From contig JAEEQF010000003.1 in assembly GCA_016285175.1 (NCBI GenBank), positions 1 to 64,000 on the forward strand: a stretch of 64,000 nucleotides of DNA, in the 5' to 3' direction. Shown here piece after piece: positions 26,323-35,921 of the stretch. The notes beneath the pieces were generated by a model that did not search any database, was not told the origin of the DNA, and worked only from the letters and a program-made list of their open reading frames with translations. Made by a program: the position numbers and the translations under genes. This DNA comes from Bacteroidales bacterium (GTDB lineage Bacteria > Bacteroidota > Bacteroidia > Bacteroidales > UBA932). How positions within the stretch are numbered: the first letter of the stretch is position 1; every line of letters starts with the position of its first letter.

Positions 26323-27761
26323 TAGATGATAGCTTTAACGGCGGCACGCATGCCTTCTTTCTGAATCTTGTCAAGGTCGGCGGCGAGAAGGTCCGTGAGA
26401 CCGGGGATGGCGTTGAGGTCCTCGCCCCAGATGAATTCATCGGCCAGGACGCCTTCGGCCACTTTGCGCACATCGCCCGTGGCCCAGAGGTCCTTCAGGA
26501 GCTGCATGATCTTAGGGTCGTCGTTGGGGACGATCTCGTCTTCGCCGCGCTTGCCGCCCTTGTAGTAGGTGCAGATGCCGGCGAGGCCCAGGACCAGGCC
26601 CTTCGGCAGTTCTCCCTTGCGCTCCAGATAGGTCTTGAGGCCAGGCAGGTCGCGGGTCTTGAACTTGGGGAAGGAATTGAGCATGATGCTGGTCACGAAG
26701 TGCTTCACGAAAGGATTGCGGAAACGCTCCATTACGTCGGCCGCGAATTTCTCCAGTTCCTCCTTGGGCAGGTTCAGCGTGGGAAGGAGCTCGTCGAACA
26801 TCACCTTCTTCACGAAGAGGCCGATCTCCGGGTCTTCACAGCATTCCTTCACGGTGTTGAGGCCGCTGAGGTAGCCAACGGGGCTAAGCACGGTATGGGG
26901 ACCATTCAGAAGCGTAACTTTCCGCTCGTGGTAAGGAGCCTCGGAGGGGACGAAGAGCACGTTCAGGCCAGCCTTGTCGGCCGGGAATTCCCCGGCTACT
27001 TCCTTGGGGGCCTCGATGACCCACAGGTGGAAGATTTCGGCCTTGTCCAGCAGGTTGTCCTGGTAACCCACCCGCTCGCAGAGGGCGGCGGCGTTGTCAC
27101 GGGGATAGCCGGGAACGATACGGTCCACCAGCGTGCAGTAAACGCCACAGGCATCCTCGAACCAGGCGCTGAAATCCGGGCCCAGGTTCCACAGGTCTAT
27201 ATACTGGCGGATGCACTCCTTGAGGTGTTTGCCGTTCTCGAAGATGAGTTCGCAGGGGAAGATGATGAGTCCCTTGGACATATCGCCCTTGAAGTATTCC
27301 CAGCGGTGATAAAGCAGCTGGGTAAGTTTGCCGGGATAGGAGCTGGCGGGCTTGTCGTCCAGTTTGCAGGCCGGATCGAAGGCGATGCCGGCTTCGGTGG
27401 TGTTGGAGATCACGAAACGGATCTCCGGCTGCTCGGCCAGGGCCAGATAGGAAGCGAAGTCCTCATACGGATTCAGTCCGCGGGAGATGACGTCAATCAG
27501 GTCCACGCTATCCACGGGTTCGCCGTTCTGCAGGCCCTGCAGATTGAGGTGATACAGGCCGTCCTGCTCATTGAGCCAGCCCACCATGCCCTTTTCAATG
27601 GGCTGGACCACCACCACGGAGCCGTTGAAATCGGTCTTCTGGTTGGTTTTCCAGATAATCCACTCGATGAAAGCACGAAGGAAATTTCCTTCGCCAAACT
27701 GAATCACCTTTTCGGTGTAGCGCTTCGCCTGAGGCGCGCTGGTACGGTTTAGTCGTTCCAT
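26322..27761 (-). CDS. uxaB: Tagaturonate reductase
   Basis: A mannitol-dehydrogenase-family oxidoreductase (479 aa) that reduces D-tagaturonate to D-altronate with NADH. The N-terminal dinucleotide fold begins KVIQFGEGNFLRAF (residues 19-32). The catalytic-domain motif KVTLLNGPHTVLSPVGYL is near residues 276-293. Its neighbours uxaA and uxaC support tagaturonate rather than fructuronate as substrate. Confidence 0.95.
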   Translation of the reverse strand: MERLNRTSAPQAKRYTEKVIQFGEGNFLRAFIEWIIWKTNQKTDFNGSVVVVQPIEKGMVGWLNEQDGLYHLNLQGLQNGEPVDSVDLIDVISRGLNPYEDFASYLALAEQPEIRFVISNTTEAGIAFDPACKLDDKPASSYPGKLTQLLYHRWEYFKGDMSKGLIIFPCELIFENGKHLKECIRQYIDLWNLGPDFSAWFEDACGVYCTLVDRIVPGYPRDNAAALCERVGYQDNLLDKAEIFHLWVIEAPKEVAGEFPADKAGLNVLFVPSEAPYHERKVTLLNGPHTVLSPVGYLSGLNTVKECCEDPEIGLFVKKVMFDELLPTLNLPKEELEKFAADVMERFRNPFVKHFVTSIMLNSFPKFKTRDLPGLKTYLERKGELPKGLVLGLAGICTYYKGGKRGEDEIVPNDDPKIMQLLKDLWATGDVRKVAEGVLADEFIWGEDLNAIPGLTDLLAADLDKIQKEGMRAAVKAII

Positions 27762-27794
27762 TTTAGTATTGATTTATTATTGTTAGATTCTTCG

Positions 27795-29270
27795 CTATAG
27801 GGTTACACCCTGTTTAAAGATGGCAATCTCCCGGATGCCGTGCTTCTCGTTGTTTACGGGTTCACCGGAAGCCACGGAAAGCACGTATTCCGTGAAACGG
27901 GCCGCAACGCTTTCCATGGGCTCTCCCTGCGCCAGCACGCCGGCGTTGAAGTCTATCCACGAGGGTTTCCCATCGGCCAGGGCCGTGTTGGTGGAAATCT
28001 TCATGGTGGGTACGAAGCTGCCGAAGGGCGTGCCGCGACCGGTGGTGAAAAGCACTATCTGGCAGCCGCTGGCAGCGAGGGCCGTGGAGGCCACCAAGTC
28101 GTTGCCGGGGGCAGACAGCAGATTGAGTCCCTTCACGCTCAGGCGTTCTCCATACTTGAGCACGCCGCGGACGATGCTCTTGCCGCATTTCTGCGTGCAG
28201 CCCAGGGACTTCTCCTCCAGCGTGGAGATGCCGCCGGCCTTGTTGCCGGGAGAAGGATTCTCGTACACGGGCATCCCCTGCTTCATGAAATACTCCTTGA
28301 AGTCGTTGATGAGGGAGACGGTCTTCTCAAAGGTCTCCCGGTCCTGGCAGCGGTTCATCAGGATGGTCTCGGCACCGAACATCTCCGGCACTTCCGTGAG
28401 TACGGTGGTACCGCCCTGCGCCACAATCCAGTCGGAAAGGACGCCCAGGAGCGGATTGGCGGTGATGCCGCTGAGGCCGTCGGAGCCGCCGCACTTGAGG
28501 CCCACACGCAGTTCACTCACCGGAACATCTTCCCGCACATCCTTCGATGCCACGGAATAGATTTCCCGGAGCAGCTGCAGGCCGTACTCCACCTCGTCCT
28601 CCACCTTCTGGCACACGAACATCTTCACGCGGCTTTCGTCCACCGGACCCACCAGTTCACGGAAAGCGTCCAGCTGGTTGTTCTCACAGCCCAGACTCAC
28701 CACCAGCACGCCGCCGGCGTTGGGATGGTGGACCATATCGGAGAGGACGGTCCGGGTATTCTCGTGGTCCTGCCCCAGCTGGGAGCAGCCGTAATTATGA
28801 GGGAAAGGAATTACAGCGTCCACGCCCGTATGGGCAGGATTCTCTGCCTTGAAACGCTCCACGATCTGCTGGCAGATGCCGTTCACGCAGCCCACGGTGG
28901 GGATCACCCATATCTGGTTGCGGACACCCACCTGGCCGTCGGCGCGGCGGTAGCCCTTGAAGCTACGCTTTTGGGCAGCGCCGGGAATCTCCACCAGGGA
29001 GGGGTTGTAGCTGTAATCCAGCAAACCTTCCAGGTTGGTCTTTATGCAGCTGTGGTCCACCATGGAGCCCTCGGGGGCATCGGCCGTTACATGGCCGATG
29101 GGGAAACCGTACTTGATTACGTTCTCCCCCGCCCTGAGACCCTTCAGCACTATCTTATGCCCGCGGGGAACGTCCGTAACCAGCGTTACGCCTTCCACCA
29201 CCTCTCCCTTGGAAAGGTCTTCCAGCGCAACGGCCACATTGTCGGCGGGATTGATCTTGATGTACTTCAT
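27795..29270 (-). CDS. uxaA: Altronate dehydratase
   Basis: Altronate dehydratase (491 aa), converting D-altronate to 2-keto-3-deoxygluconate. The protein has the N-terminal SAF domain (about residues 1-95) fused to the catalytic C-terminal domain, as in the full-length UxaA form. Conserved metal-site-like stretches include PHNYGCSQLGQDHENT and GLKCGGSDGLSGITANP. The gene overlaps the uxaC stop by 1 bp. Confidence 0.96.
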   Translation of the reverse strand: MKYIKINPADNVAVALEDLSKGEVVEGVTLVTDVPRGHKIVLKGLRAGENVIKYGFPIGHVTADAPEGSMVDHSCIKTNLEGLLDYSYNPSLVEIPGAAQKRSFKGYRRADGQVGVRNQIWVIPTVGCVNGICQQIVERFKAENPAHTGVDAVIPFPHNYGCSQLGQDHENTRTVLSDMVHHPNAGGVLVVSLGCENNQLDAFRELVGPVDESRVKMFVCQKVEDEVEYGLQLLREIYSVASKDVREDVPVSELRVGLKCGGSDGLSGITANPLLGVLSDWIVAQGGTTVLTEVPEMFGAETILMNRCQDRETFEKTVSLINDFKEYFMKQGMPVYENPSPGNKAGGISTLEEKSLGCTQKCGKSIVRGVLKYGERLSVKGLNLLSAPGNDLVASTALAASGCQIVLFTTGRGTPFGSFVPTMKISTNTALADGKPSWIDFNAGVLAQGEPMESVAARFTEYVLSVASGEPVNNEKHGIREIAIFKQGVTL

Positions 29271-30685
29271 CAGAAATTAAAGTAATTCTTGGCGTTGTTG
29301 TAAGAAATGTCCTCCACCATCCGGCCGATGGTCTCCAGTTCGCTCTGCGGCAGCTTGCCTTCTTCCACGTCCTTGCCCAGCACATCGCAGAGGATGCGGC
29401 GGAAGTACTCGTGGCGGGGATAGGAGATGAAACTGCGGCTGTCCGTAAGCATTCCCACGAAACGGCTGAACAGGCCCAGTACGCTAAGGGCATCCATTTG
29501 CCTGCGCATACCGTTTTCCTGGTCCAGGAACCACCAGCCGCTGCCGAACTGCATCTTGCCGGGTACCGTTCCGTCGTTGAAAGTATAGAGCATCGTCATC
29601 ATCACCTCGTTGTCCTTGGGATTGAGGCAGTAGAGGATGGTCTTGGTGAGCTTGTCCTCTGCCGCCAGGCGGTCGAAGAACTTATGGCCCGCCGCGGCAA
29701 TCTCCTGGTCGTGGATGGCGTCATAACCCGTATCAGGGCCGATCAGGCCGAACATCTTGCTGTTGTTGTTGCGGATGGCGCCGATATGGAACTGCTGGGT
29801 CCAGCCGGCCTCGGCGTCCATCACGGCCTGGTCGTGGAGGAAAGCGCTCCGGAATTTCTCCAGTTCCTTCGGGTTGGGCTTGATGCCCATGAGCACCTTC
29901 TTGAAAATGAGCTCGATTTCCAGCTCCTTGTAGTCGGCTGAATAGAAATTCTCCAGGCCGTGGTCGGAGAGTTTGCAGCCGTTGGCGGCAAAGTAGTCGT
30001 GCCGCTTCTGCAAGGCCTCACAAAGGTCGGCATAGGAATCAATCTCCTTGCCTGCGGCCTCTCCCAGCTGCTGCAGATAGGCCTTGTAGGCTTCGGGATT
30101 CTCGATGGCCATGGCCTTGTCCGGGCGCCAGGCGGGAATAACCTGCGTGCCGAAGGGTTTCGCGGCTATCATCTTGTGCCAGCGGAGGTCGTCGGCCGGG
30201 TCGTCGGTGGTGCAAACGGTCTCCACGTTGAACTTGCGGATGAGGGCCTGTCCCCGGAATTCGGGTGTAGCCAGTTTGGCGTTGCACTCTTCAAAGATTT
30301 CGCGGGCGGTGGCGGGGCACAGGAGCTTGTCGATGCCGAATACGCGGCTCAGTTCCAGATGCGTCCAGTGATAGAGCGGGTTCCGCATGGTGTAAGGAAC
30401 CGTTTCCGCCCACTTCCGGAAGGTTTCCCAGGAGTCGTATTTCCCGCCGGTGATGTAATCCTCATTTACGCCGTTGGCACGCATTGCCCTCCACTTGTAA
30501 TGGTCTCCGTAGTGTCCGTCCACCAGCCACAGCTGGGTAATGTCCCGGAACTGGATGTTTTCGGCAATCTGCTGCGGCACCAGATGGCAGTGATAGTCGA
30601 TGATGGGCATCTTTTCCGCGTGCTCGTGGTAAAGCCTGCGGGCGGTCTCCGTCTGGAGCATGAAATCTTGATGAATAAAGCTCAT
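29270..30685 (-). CDS. uxaC: Glucuronate/galacturonate isomerase
   Basis: Uronate isomerase (471 aa from the chosen start), an amidohydrolase-fold enzyme turning D-galacturonate into D-tagaturonate and D-glucuronate into D-fructuronate. The metal-binding HxH lies in IIDYHCHLVP, and DDPADDLRWH is conserved. I use the ATG at 30685 (MSFIHQDFML), which matches the family N-terminus. An in-frame ATG at 30727 would put the start inside a strong hairpin (30709-30740). It is the first of the intracellular genes, 70 bp after the giant lipoprotein gene. Confidence 0.95.
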   Translation of the reverse strand: MSFIHQDFMLQTETARRLYHEHAEKMPIIDYHCHLVPQQIAENIQFRDITQLWLVDGHYGDHYKWRAMRANGVNEDYITGGKYDSWETFRKWAETVPYTMRNPLYHWTHLELSRVFGIDKLLCPATAREIFEECNAKLATPEFRGQALIRKFNVETVCTTDDPADDLRWHKMIAAKPFGTQVIPAWRPDKAMAIENPEAYKAYLQQLGEAAGKEIDSYADLCEALQKRHDYFAANGCKLSDHGLENFYSADYKELEIELIFKKVLMGIKPNPKELEKFRSAFLHDQAVMDAEAGWTQQFHIGAIRNNNSKMFGLIGPDTGYDAIHDQEIAAAGHKFFDRLAAEDKLTKTILYCLNPKDNEVMMTMLYTFNDGTVPGKMQFGSGWWFLDQENGMRRQMDALSVLGLFSRFVGMLTDSRSFISYPRHEYFRRILCDVLGKDVEEGKLPQSELETIGRMVEDISYNNAKNYFNF

Positions 30686-30708
30686 ATTAATGACATGTTG
30701 GTTTTTGG

Positions 30709-30740
30709 AAGGGAGTCGGGGTATCACCCCCGGCTCCCTT
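30709..30740 (-). terminator. Intergenic hairpin between lipoprotein gene and uxaC
   Basis: A G/C-rich hairpin (AAGGGAG.CGGGG...CCCC.G.CTCCCTT, 5-6 base loop) fills the 70-bp gap. On the minus strand it is followed by TTCC and A-rich sequence, not a T-run. It is therefore more likely a partial terminator, an RNA-processing site or a 3'-end stabiliser that separates the surface-protein part from the catabolic part of the operon. Confidence 0.5.
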
Positions 30741-30755
30741 GGTTACGGTAAAAGG

Positions 30756-33700
30756 TTACCTCTTGCGGGTGTAGTTGGGCGATGCGGAGTTCCAGCGAGG
30801 GTCGCCCACGTCGGCCTTCTTGAGGTCGGCGTTGGTGAGCACCAGGTTGAAATCCGCGGAACCGGCGCAAGGATCGGCCTCCAGGACGGCGCCGCCCTGG
30901 GTGGCGGTGGCCTGGTCGATGGCGCCTCCGAAGAAGCCTTCACCCACGTTGAAGAAGTAGTTACCCTCCATCACGGGAACCGTGGCACCGCTCTTGGCCA
31001 GGATGGTCTTGCCGGTGAGGTTCAGGAAGAGGTTCTTCTTCACGTTGTACTTCTGCGGATTGTCGGCGCAGGAACGGACCCAGAGCAGGCCGTTTCCGGC
31101 ATCGATGGAGCAGGAGGCGAAGGTGTTGTTCACGATGGCGATGTTTCCGGCAATCTCCTTGTCGCAGCGGATGAAGTCGCGGCCGCCGTCGTAGAAGCTG
31201 TTCTTGGAAACGTTGATCACATCGTACACGCCCTTACGGATGTCAATCATCCCCTGGCCGGTGCCGAAGCCGTGGACCAGGTTCTTCTGGAAGTCGAACA
31301 GTTCCACCTTGGAGTCGGCTCCGTTGCCGTAGAAGAGGCTCTTGTTATAGCCGAAGATGTCGCAGTCAATGATCTGGACCTTGTACAACTGGGTGGCCTC
31401 GGCAATCTCGAAGGCGTTGCCCAGGGCCTTCTCGGCACCGTTGAACTTGATGTTCCGTGCCTCGAAGGTGGTGGTGCCAACGCCCAGTTTGAAGCCGCCG
31501 ATGATTTCTACGTTGCCGTTACCCTGCAGGCGGAGCGGAGCCATGAGGCTGATGACGCCGCCGTCGGTAAGTTCGCGGAAATCATAGGTACCCGCCTTGA
31601 GGGTGATACCGGTCTTGCCGGCATCCAGGGCGGTACCCAGTTCGGCTACCGTCTTCACGGTAACGTCGGAAGAGATGGTACCTGCGTTGCGGTTCCAGGT
31701 GCCGGCGCCCACGTTGGAGGCCAGGCAGAGGCCGTCAACCAGGGTGTAATCGTTGTTGGCGGCATCCCGCACCGGGTCGGAGGAGAGGATGGCACCGCCG
31801 TTGGCAGTGGCCATCTCCTGGGTGATGAGGCCCGTCCAGAACTTTTCGGCCGTGCAGTTCCAGAAGAAGTTGCCGGCCATATAGGTGGGAACGGTGACAC
31901 CGGCCGCCTTGGAAAGCAGGTTGTTATCTCCGTTCTCGTTCAGGAACAGGTTGTTCTTCACCTCATAGCTCTCGGGCGTGGAACGTACGTAGAGCACACC
32001 GTTGCCGTTGTTCAGGGTTACACCGTCGAAGGTGTTGTTTACGATGTTCACGGCTCCGGTGACACGGCCTGCATCGGCCCGGATGAAGTCACGGCCTCCC
32101 ACCACGGTATTGTGCTGGAAGGTGATCACCTTGTAGTCACCCTTGCGGATGTCGAGGGTGCCCTGTCCGCCGCCCAGCTCTCCGAAGAAGTTGCCGGAGA
32201 AGACCAGGGCCTGGAAGGAGGAGCCTTCGGCATTGCCGTAGAAGACGCTCTTCTTGATATTGGTCACATGGCAGTTCCGGAGCGTGAGGTTGTTCACCAC
32301 GGAAGCCGCGCCCACGTTGATGAGGTTGTTGGCTCCGTCTCCTTCGATTAACAGGTTCTCTATGAGGATGTTGCCCAGCTCTCCTTCGGCCAGGTTAAAC
32401 TGGTTCACCTTGAGCACGGCGCCCTCATCACTGCCCAGATGCATTCCGGCGGTAAGGGTGATGGCGGCGGCGGAGAGGTCATACTCACCCGCGGCGAACT
32501 GGATGTCCGTCTTGCCGGCATCTACAGCTGCGGTGAATTCGTCCACACTGGAAACGGTGATGGATGCGCCTTCGCTAACGGGTACGCTGGCGGGATTCCA
32601 CTTGGAGGCACCGGCGCCCAGGCTCATGACCACGGCGTTGGTGAGGGTGTAATTGCCATTGGCGGCATCCTGGAAAGGATCGTTGGTGAGCACAACGCCA
32701 CCGCCGTCCACGGCCAGTTCCGCATCGATGCAGCCCGTGTAGAACTTCTCGCCGATGTTGTACCAGACGTTCTTCTTCATCTTGGGCTTCATGGCGGCGG
32801 TACGGCCGCTGATGGAGTTGGCGATGTTGGCCACGATGTTGTAGGAAACCTCGTAGACGGAAGGAGTGGCACGTACGCAGAACACACCGCCGGCGTTGCC
32901 GGAATCGTTCAGGTTGTTGAGCGTGTTGTGCTTCACGTAAACGGCATCGATAGTACAGGGAGCGTCGATGCGCAGGAAGTCGCGGCCGCCGGTGACGGTG
33001 CTCTCTTCCAGCGTGAAGCTGCCGTAGGTGCCGTTTCTCAGATCCAGCACGCCCTGTCCGGTACCGTGGTTGACCACCTCCATACCGGAGAGGAGGATTT
33101 CGCCGATGTTGAACTTGTCGGCCGTGTTGGAAGCATAGATGACGCTCTTGGTGAAGCCGTCCACAACGGTGTTCTTCACCGTCACGGATTCGGCCGTTAC
33201 GCCCTCGGCGTTGTCCAGGTTCAGGAGGATGTCTCCACCGTTAGCCTTCACGGTGAGGTTCTCCAGCGAGAAGCTGCCCACCTGGCCGCTGAGCTTGAAG
33301 CCGCCCAGGACCTCGGCGCCGGGCTGTCCCTTGAGGGCAAGCGGGGCGGTGACGGTGAGGCTGCCGCCCAGGTCATAGCTGCCGGGGGCCAGCGTCACGG
33401 CGTCCTTGCCGGCCGCGATGGCTGCCAGCAGGGCGTCCACATTGTTCACCACCAGTTCGGAGCCTTCCTCGCCACCGCCCTTGGGCAGTACGGCGAAGGC
33501 GGCCACGCCTGCAGCCGATTCGGTGTTGTAGATGTCATCCTTGGAAGGATTGGCATACACTTCCACCTTGTAGCTGCCGGCATCCAGCATACCGGTTGTG
33601 GTACCGCCGATTACGAACTGCGTGCCTTCGGAGACCGCGCTGGTCTTGCCGTTGAAGACTACGGAGTAACCGCCCGCATTCTCCACGGGATCCCAGGAGA

Positions 33701-35906
33701 TGGTGATATCCACGGCATCACCGGCGGTGATGGAGGCGGGATCGGCCTGGGGAGCGGGGGTAGGCAGGGCGGTGTTCACCGGCGTCAGATCCGTGCTCCA
33801 GGCCAGTTTCTCCAGACTCACGGGGCCGGAAGGGAATACATACACCAGGGATTCCCCGGCGATGGAAGAGATGACGATCTTCTGGGCGTTATCCATATCG
33901 GCCATGGCGGAAGCGCCACCCTTGAGGGAAATCTCCGTCCCCTCCAGGTTGCCAACGCCCACCACCAGGTGGTTACCCTTGGATTCGGGGTCGGCCGCCT
34001 TGATGATGAGGGAGCCGGGGCCGTCCACCTTGAAGGCCACATAGCCGCTGGTGGGAACACCCAGCCGGTTGGTGACGGCTGCGGTCTGGAAGTTGAGCAT
34101 GCCGCCGTCCACCACGATGCTGTTCTGCTCGGAAGCGTTGATCAGCAGCAGGTCGCGGACCATCTGTTTCTTGATGGTGCCGGAGAAGAACTTGGCGTTG
34201 GCCAGGTTCCAGGTCTTGTTTCCTTCCACCTTGCCCAGGGTGAGGTCCTCGGGCTCCTCCACATAGGGAGTCCACCACTTGGGAGCGCCCACGCCCTTGC
34301 CGGCAATCTCGGAGTCCGGATTCAGATTGAAGAATCCGCCGGGAGCGTTATAGCAAGGATCGCTGGAAAGGATGGTACCCGCGGCGTTGGCCAGGGTGAA
34401 GTTATCCGTGAAGTAGGTTTCCACAACGTTGTAGAACCAGTTGTTGGAAGCCGCCACACCCATTTCGGAAGCGGGTTTGTACTTGGTGTTCGCACCGGCA
34501 AGGACAGCCTTCTCCACCATGTAGAGGAAGAGGTTGTTCTTGAAGGAGAACGAACCGGGCACTATCTGAAGGCCGAAGACACCGGCGTTGTTGGCGTTGT
34601 CCACGAAGTTCAGGTTGCAGAGGGTGTTGTTCTCGAACACCAGGGACTCGATGGAACCGGCGTCGAAGCGGACGAAGGTACGCATACCCTGCCAGATGGT
34701 GTTGTTCACGAACTTGAGGGTTTTCACGGTAGTAGCCTGGCGGATGTCGAAGACGTCGCCGCCCACGGTACCGTCGGAGTTGATGTCGTGGATGTCGCAG
34801 CTGTCATAAATTACGTCACCCAGCACCATTTCGTTACCCCATTCGTAGATAAGGCCCTTGGTGTAGTTGGCGATCACGCAGTTCCTGTAGGTGATACTGC
34901 CTACATTCTTGCCCTTGACGGTGCCGCCGTTCTTGTTCTGGATGGCGAAACCGAATCCGGAAGGACTGGTGGCGGTGGGACCTCCGTTGAATTCCACGCC
35001 CTCGAAATAGAGGTTGTGGGTGAGGTCGGAAGCCCAGTTGTCGGCAATGTGGAACTCACCCTGGATCACAGGCTTGGTGCCGTCGGCCGACTCTTCGCCG
35101 ATGATGGCGAAAGGATTGGAGATATCCACGGCTTCCAGGTCATAGGGAGAGCCTTCCATCTTGAGGAGGATCTGGGCGCCTGCGGTCTTGATGGCGTTCT
35201 GCAGGCCTTCCAGCGAGTTCACCTCCGTGAAACCGGCGGTATCGGGCGTAGTCCAGGCATCCACCTGGCCGCGGCTGGCGCTCAGGAACATAAGGGTGAA
35301 GACGTACTCCGTGCCGGGATGCAGCCCGTCCACCTTGGCGGTGGCGGCTTCAATCTCCCCGGCGGTGAGTTCGTGGGAAATAACCACCTCATCACTTCCG
35401 GGATAGTACAGGTCTATACGGGAAACCTCCTGGTAATCGGCCACCTCCTTGCTCCAGGCAAGGGTGACGCTTTCCGCAGTACGGTCCGTTACCTTAAGGA
35501 ACAGGTTGTCCTTTACGGCAAAGGTCTTGAAGGTCTTTCCGTATTCGGCCACTTTGGAATCACCTTTCCCTTCCGCCTTGGCCTGTACGCTGAAGGTGTA
35601 GGTCTTGTCGGCCTCCAGTTTCTTCTGGCAAGGCACGGCGGTCGGGCCCAGTTCCTCGGTAAGGTAAGTGTTTCCATCGGCGGTGAGGACGGTGAGGACA
35701 TACACCTCGGCATCCTTGGTCACATCCCAGGAGAAGGTGACAACGTCGCCCATGGCGGCGCTTACGCGCGCATTCAGGTTCATCGGCTGCAGGCAGCGGG
35801 AGAGATTCAGCTGTTCATTGGGGATGAACTGCTCTCTCTGGCAGGAGGCTGCAACGATGGCGACCAGGGCGAAAATCGCATATTTGATTTTATTCATCGT
35901 TTTCAT
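30756..35906 (-). CDS. Giant surface lipoprotein: Fn3 plus four beta-helix units (DUF4957/DUF5123-like)
   Basis: A 1716-residue lipoprotein (lipobox VAASC near residue 22). Two fibronectin-III domains (about residues 38-225) come first. Four pectate-lyase-like right-handed beta-helix units follow: A (about 232-590), B (819-1115), C (1119-1413) and D (1417-1710). A beta domain and a third Fn3 domain (715-805) lie between A and B. Units B-D share GTGQG-DIRKG-Y, GGRDFIR-D and GGA-L--DP, and are clearly internal duplications. The type is known from Bacteroidetes pectin loci, usually annotated DUF4957/DUF5123. It lies directly after SusD, the usual place of surface glycan-binding proteins, and is probably pectin-binding. 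A lyase activity cannot be excluded. Confidence 0.85.
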   Translation of the reverse strand: MKTMNKIKYAIFALVAIVAASCQREQFIPNEQLNLSRCLQPMNLNARVSAAMGDVVTFSWDVTKDAEVYVLTVLTADGNTYLTEELGPTAVPCQKKLEADKTYTFSVQAKAEGKGDSKVAEYGKTFKTFAVKDNLFLKVTDRTAESVTLAWSKEVADYQEVSRIDLYYPGSDEVVISHELTAGEIEAATAKVDGLHPGTEYVFTLMFLSASRGQVDAWTTPDTAGFTEVNSLEGLQNAIKTAGAQILLKMEGSPYDLEAVDISNPFAIIGEESADGTKPVIQGEFHIADNWASDLTHNLYFEGVEFNGGPTATSPSGFGFAIQNKNGGTVKGKNVGSITYRNCVIANYTKGLIYEWGNEMVLGDVIYDSCDIHDINSDGTVGGDVFDIRQATTVKTLKFVNNTIWQGMRTFVRFDAGSIESLVFENNTLCNLNFVDNANNAGVFGLQIVPGSFSFKNNLFLYMVEKAVLAGANTKYKPASEMGVAASNNWFYNVVETYFTDNFTLANAAGTILSSDPCYNAPGGFFNLNPDSEIAGKGVGAPKWWTPYVEEPEDLTLGKVEGNKTWNLANAKFFSGTIKKQMVRDLLLINASEQNSIVVDGGMLNFQTAAVTNRLGVPTSGYVAFKVDGPGSLIIKAADPESKGNHLVVGVGNLEGTEISLKGGASAMADMDNAQKIVISSIAGESLVYVFPSGPVSLEKLAWSTDLTPVNTALPTPAPQADPASITAGDAVDITISWDPVENAGGYSVVFNGKTSAVSEGTQFVIGGTTTGMLDAGSYKVEVYANPSKDDIYNTESAAGVAAFAVLPKGGGEEGSELVVNNVDALLAAIAAGKDAVTLAPGSYDLGGSLTVTAPLALKGQPGAEVLGGFKLSGQVGSFSLENLTVKANGGDILLNLDNAEGVTAESVTVKNTVVDGFTKSVIYASNTADKFNIGEILLSGMEVVNHGTGQGVLDLRNGTYGSFTLEESTVTGGRDFLRIDAPCTIDAVYVKHNTLNNLNDSGNAGGVFCVRATPSVYEVSYNIVANIANSISGRTAAMKPKMKKNVWYNIGEKFYTGCIDAELAVDGGGVVLTNDPFQDAANGNYTLTNAVVMSLGAGASKWNPASVPVSEGASITVSSVDEFTAAVDAGKTDIQFAAGEYDLSAAAITLTAGMHLGSDEGAVLKVNQFNLAEGELGNILIENLLIEGDGANNLINVGAASVVNNLTLRNCHVTNIKKSVFYGNAEGSSFQALVFSGNFFGELGGGQGTLDIRKGDYKVITFQHNTVVGGRDFIRADAGRVTGAVNIVNNTFDGVTLNNGNGVLYVRSTPESYEVKNNLFLNENGDNNLLSKAAGVTVPTYMAGNFFWNCTAEKFWTGLITQEMATANGGAILSSDPVRDAANNDYTLVDGLCLASNVGAGTWNRNAGTISSDVTVKTVAELGTALDAGKTGITLKAGTYDFRELTDGGVISLMAPLRLQGNGNVEIIGGFKLGVGTTTFEARNIKFNGAEKALGNAFEIAEATQLYKVQIIDCDIFGYNKSLFYGNGADSKVELFDFQKNLVHGFGTGQGMIDIRKGVYDVINVSKNSFYDGGRDFIRCDKEIAGNIAIVNNTFASCSIDAGNGLLWVRSCADNPQKYNVKKNLFLNLTGKTILAKSGATVPVMEGNYFFNVGEGFFGGAIDQATATQGGAVLEADPCAGSADFNLVLTNADLKKADVGDPRWNSASPNYTRKR

Positions 35907-35921
35907 AATTCTCGGGAGTTA

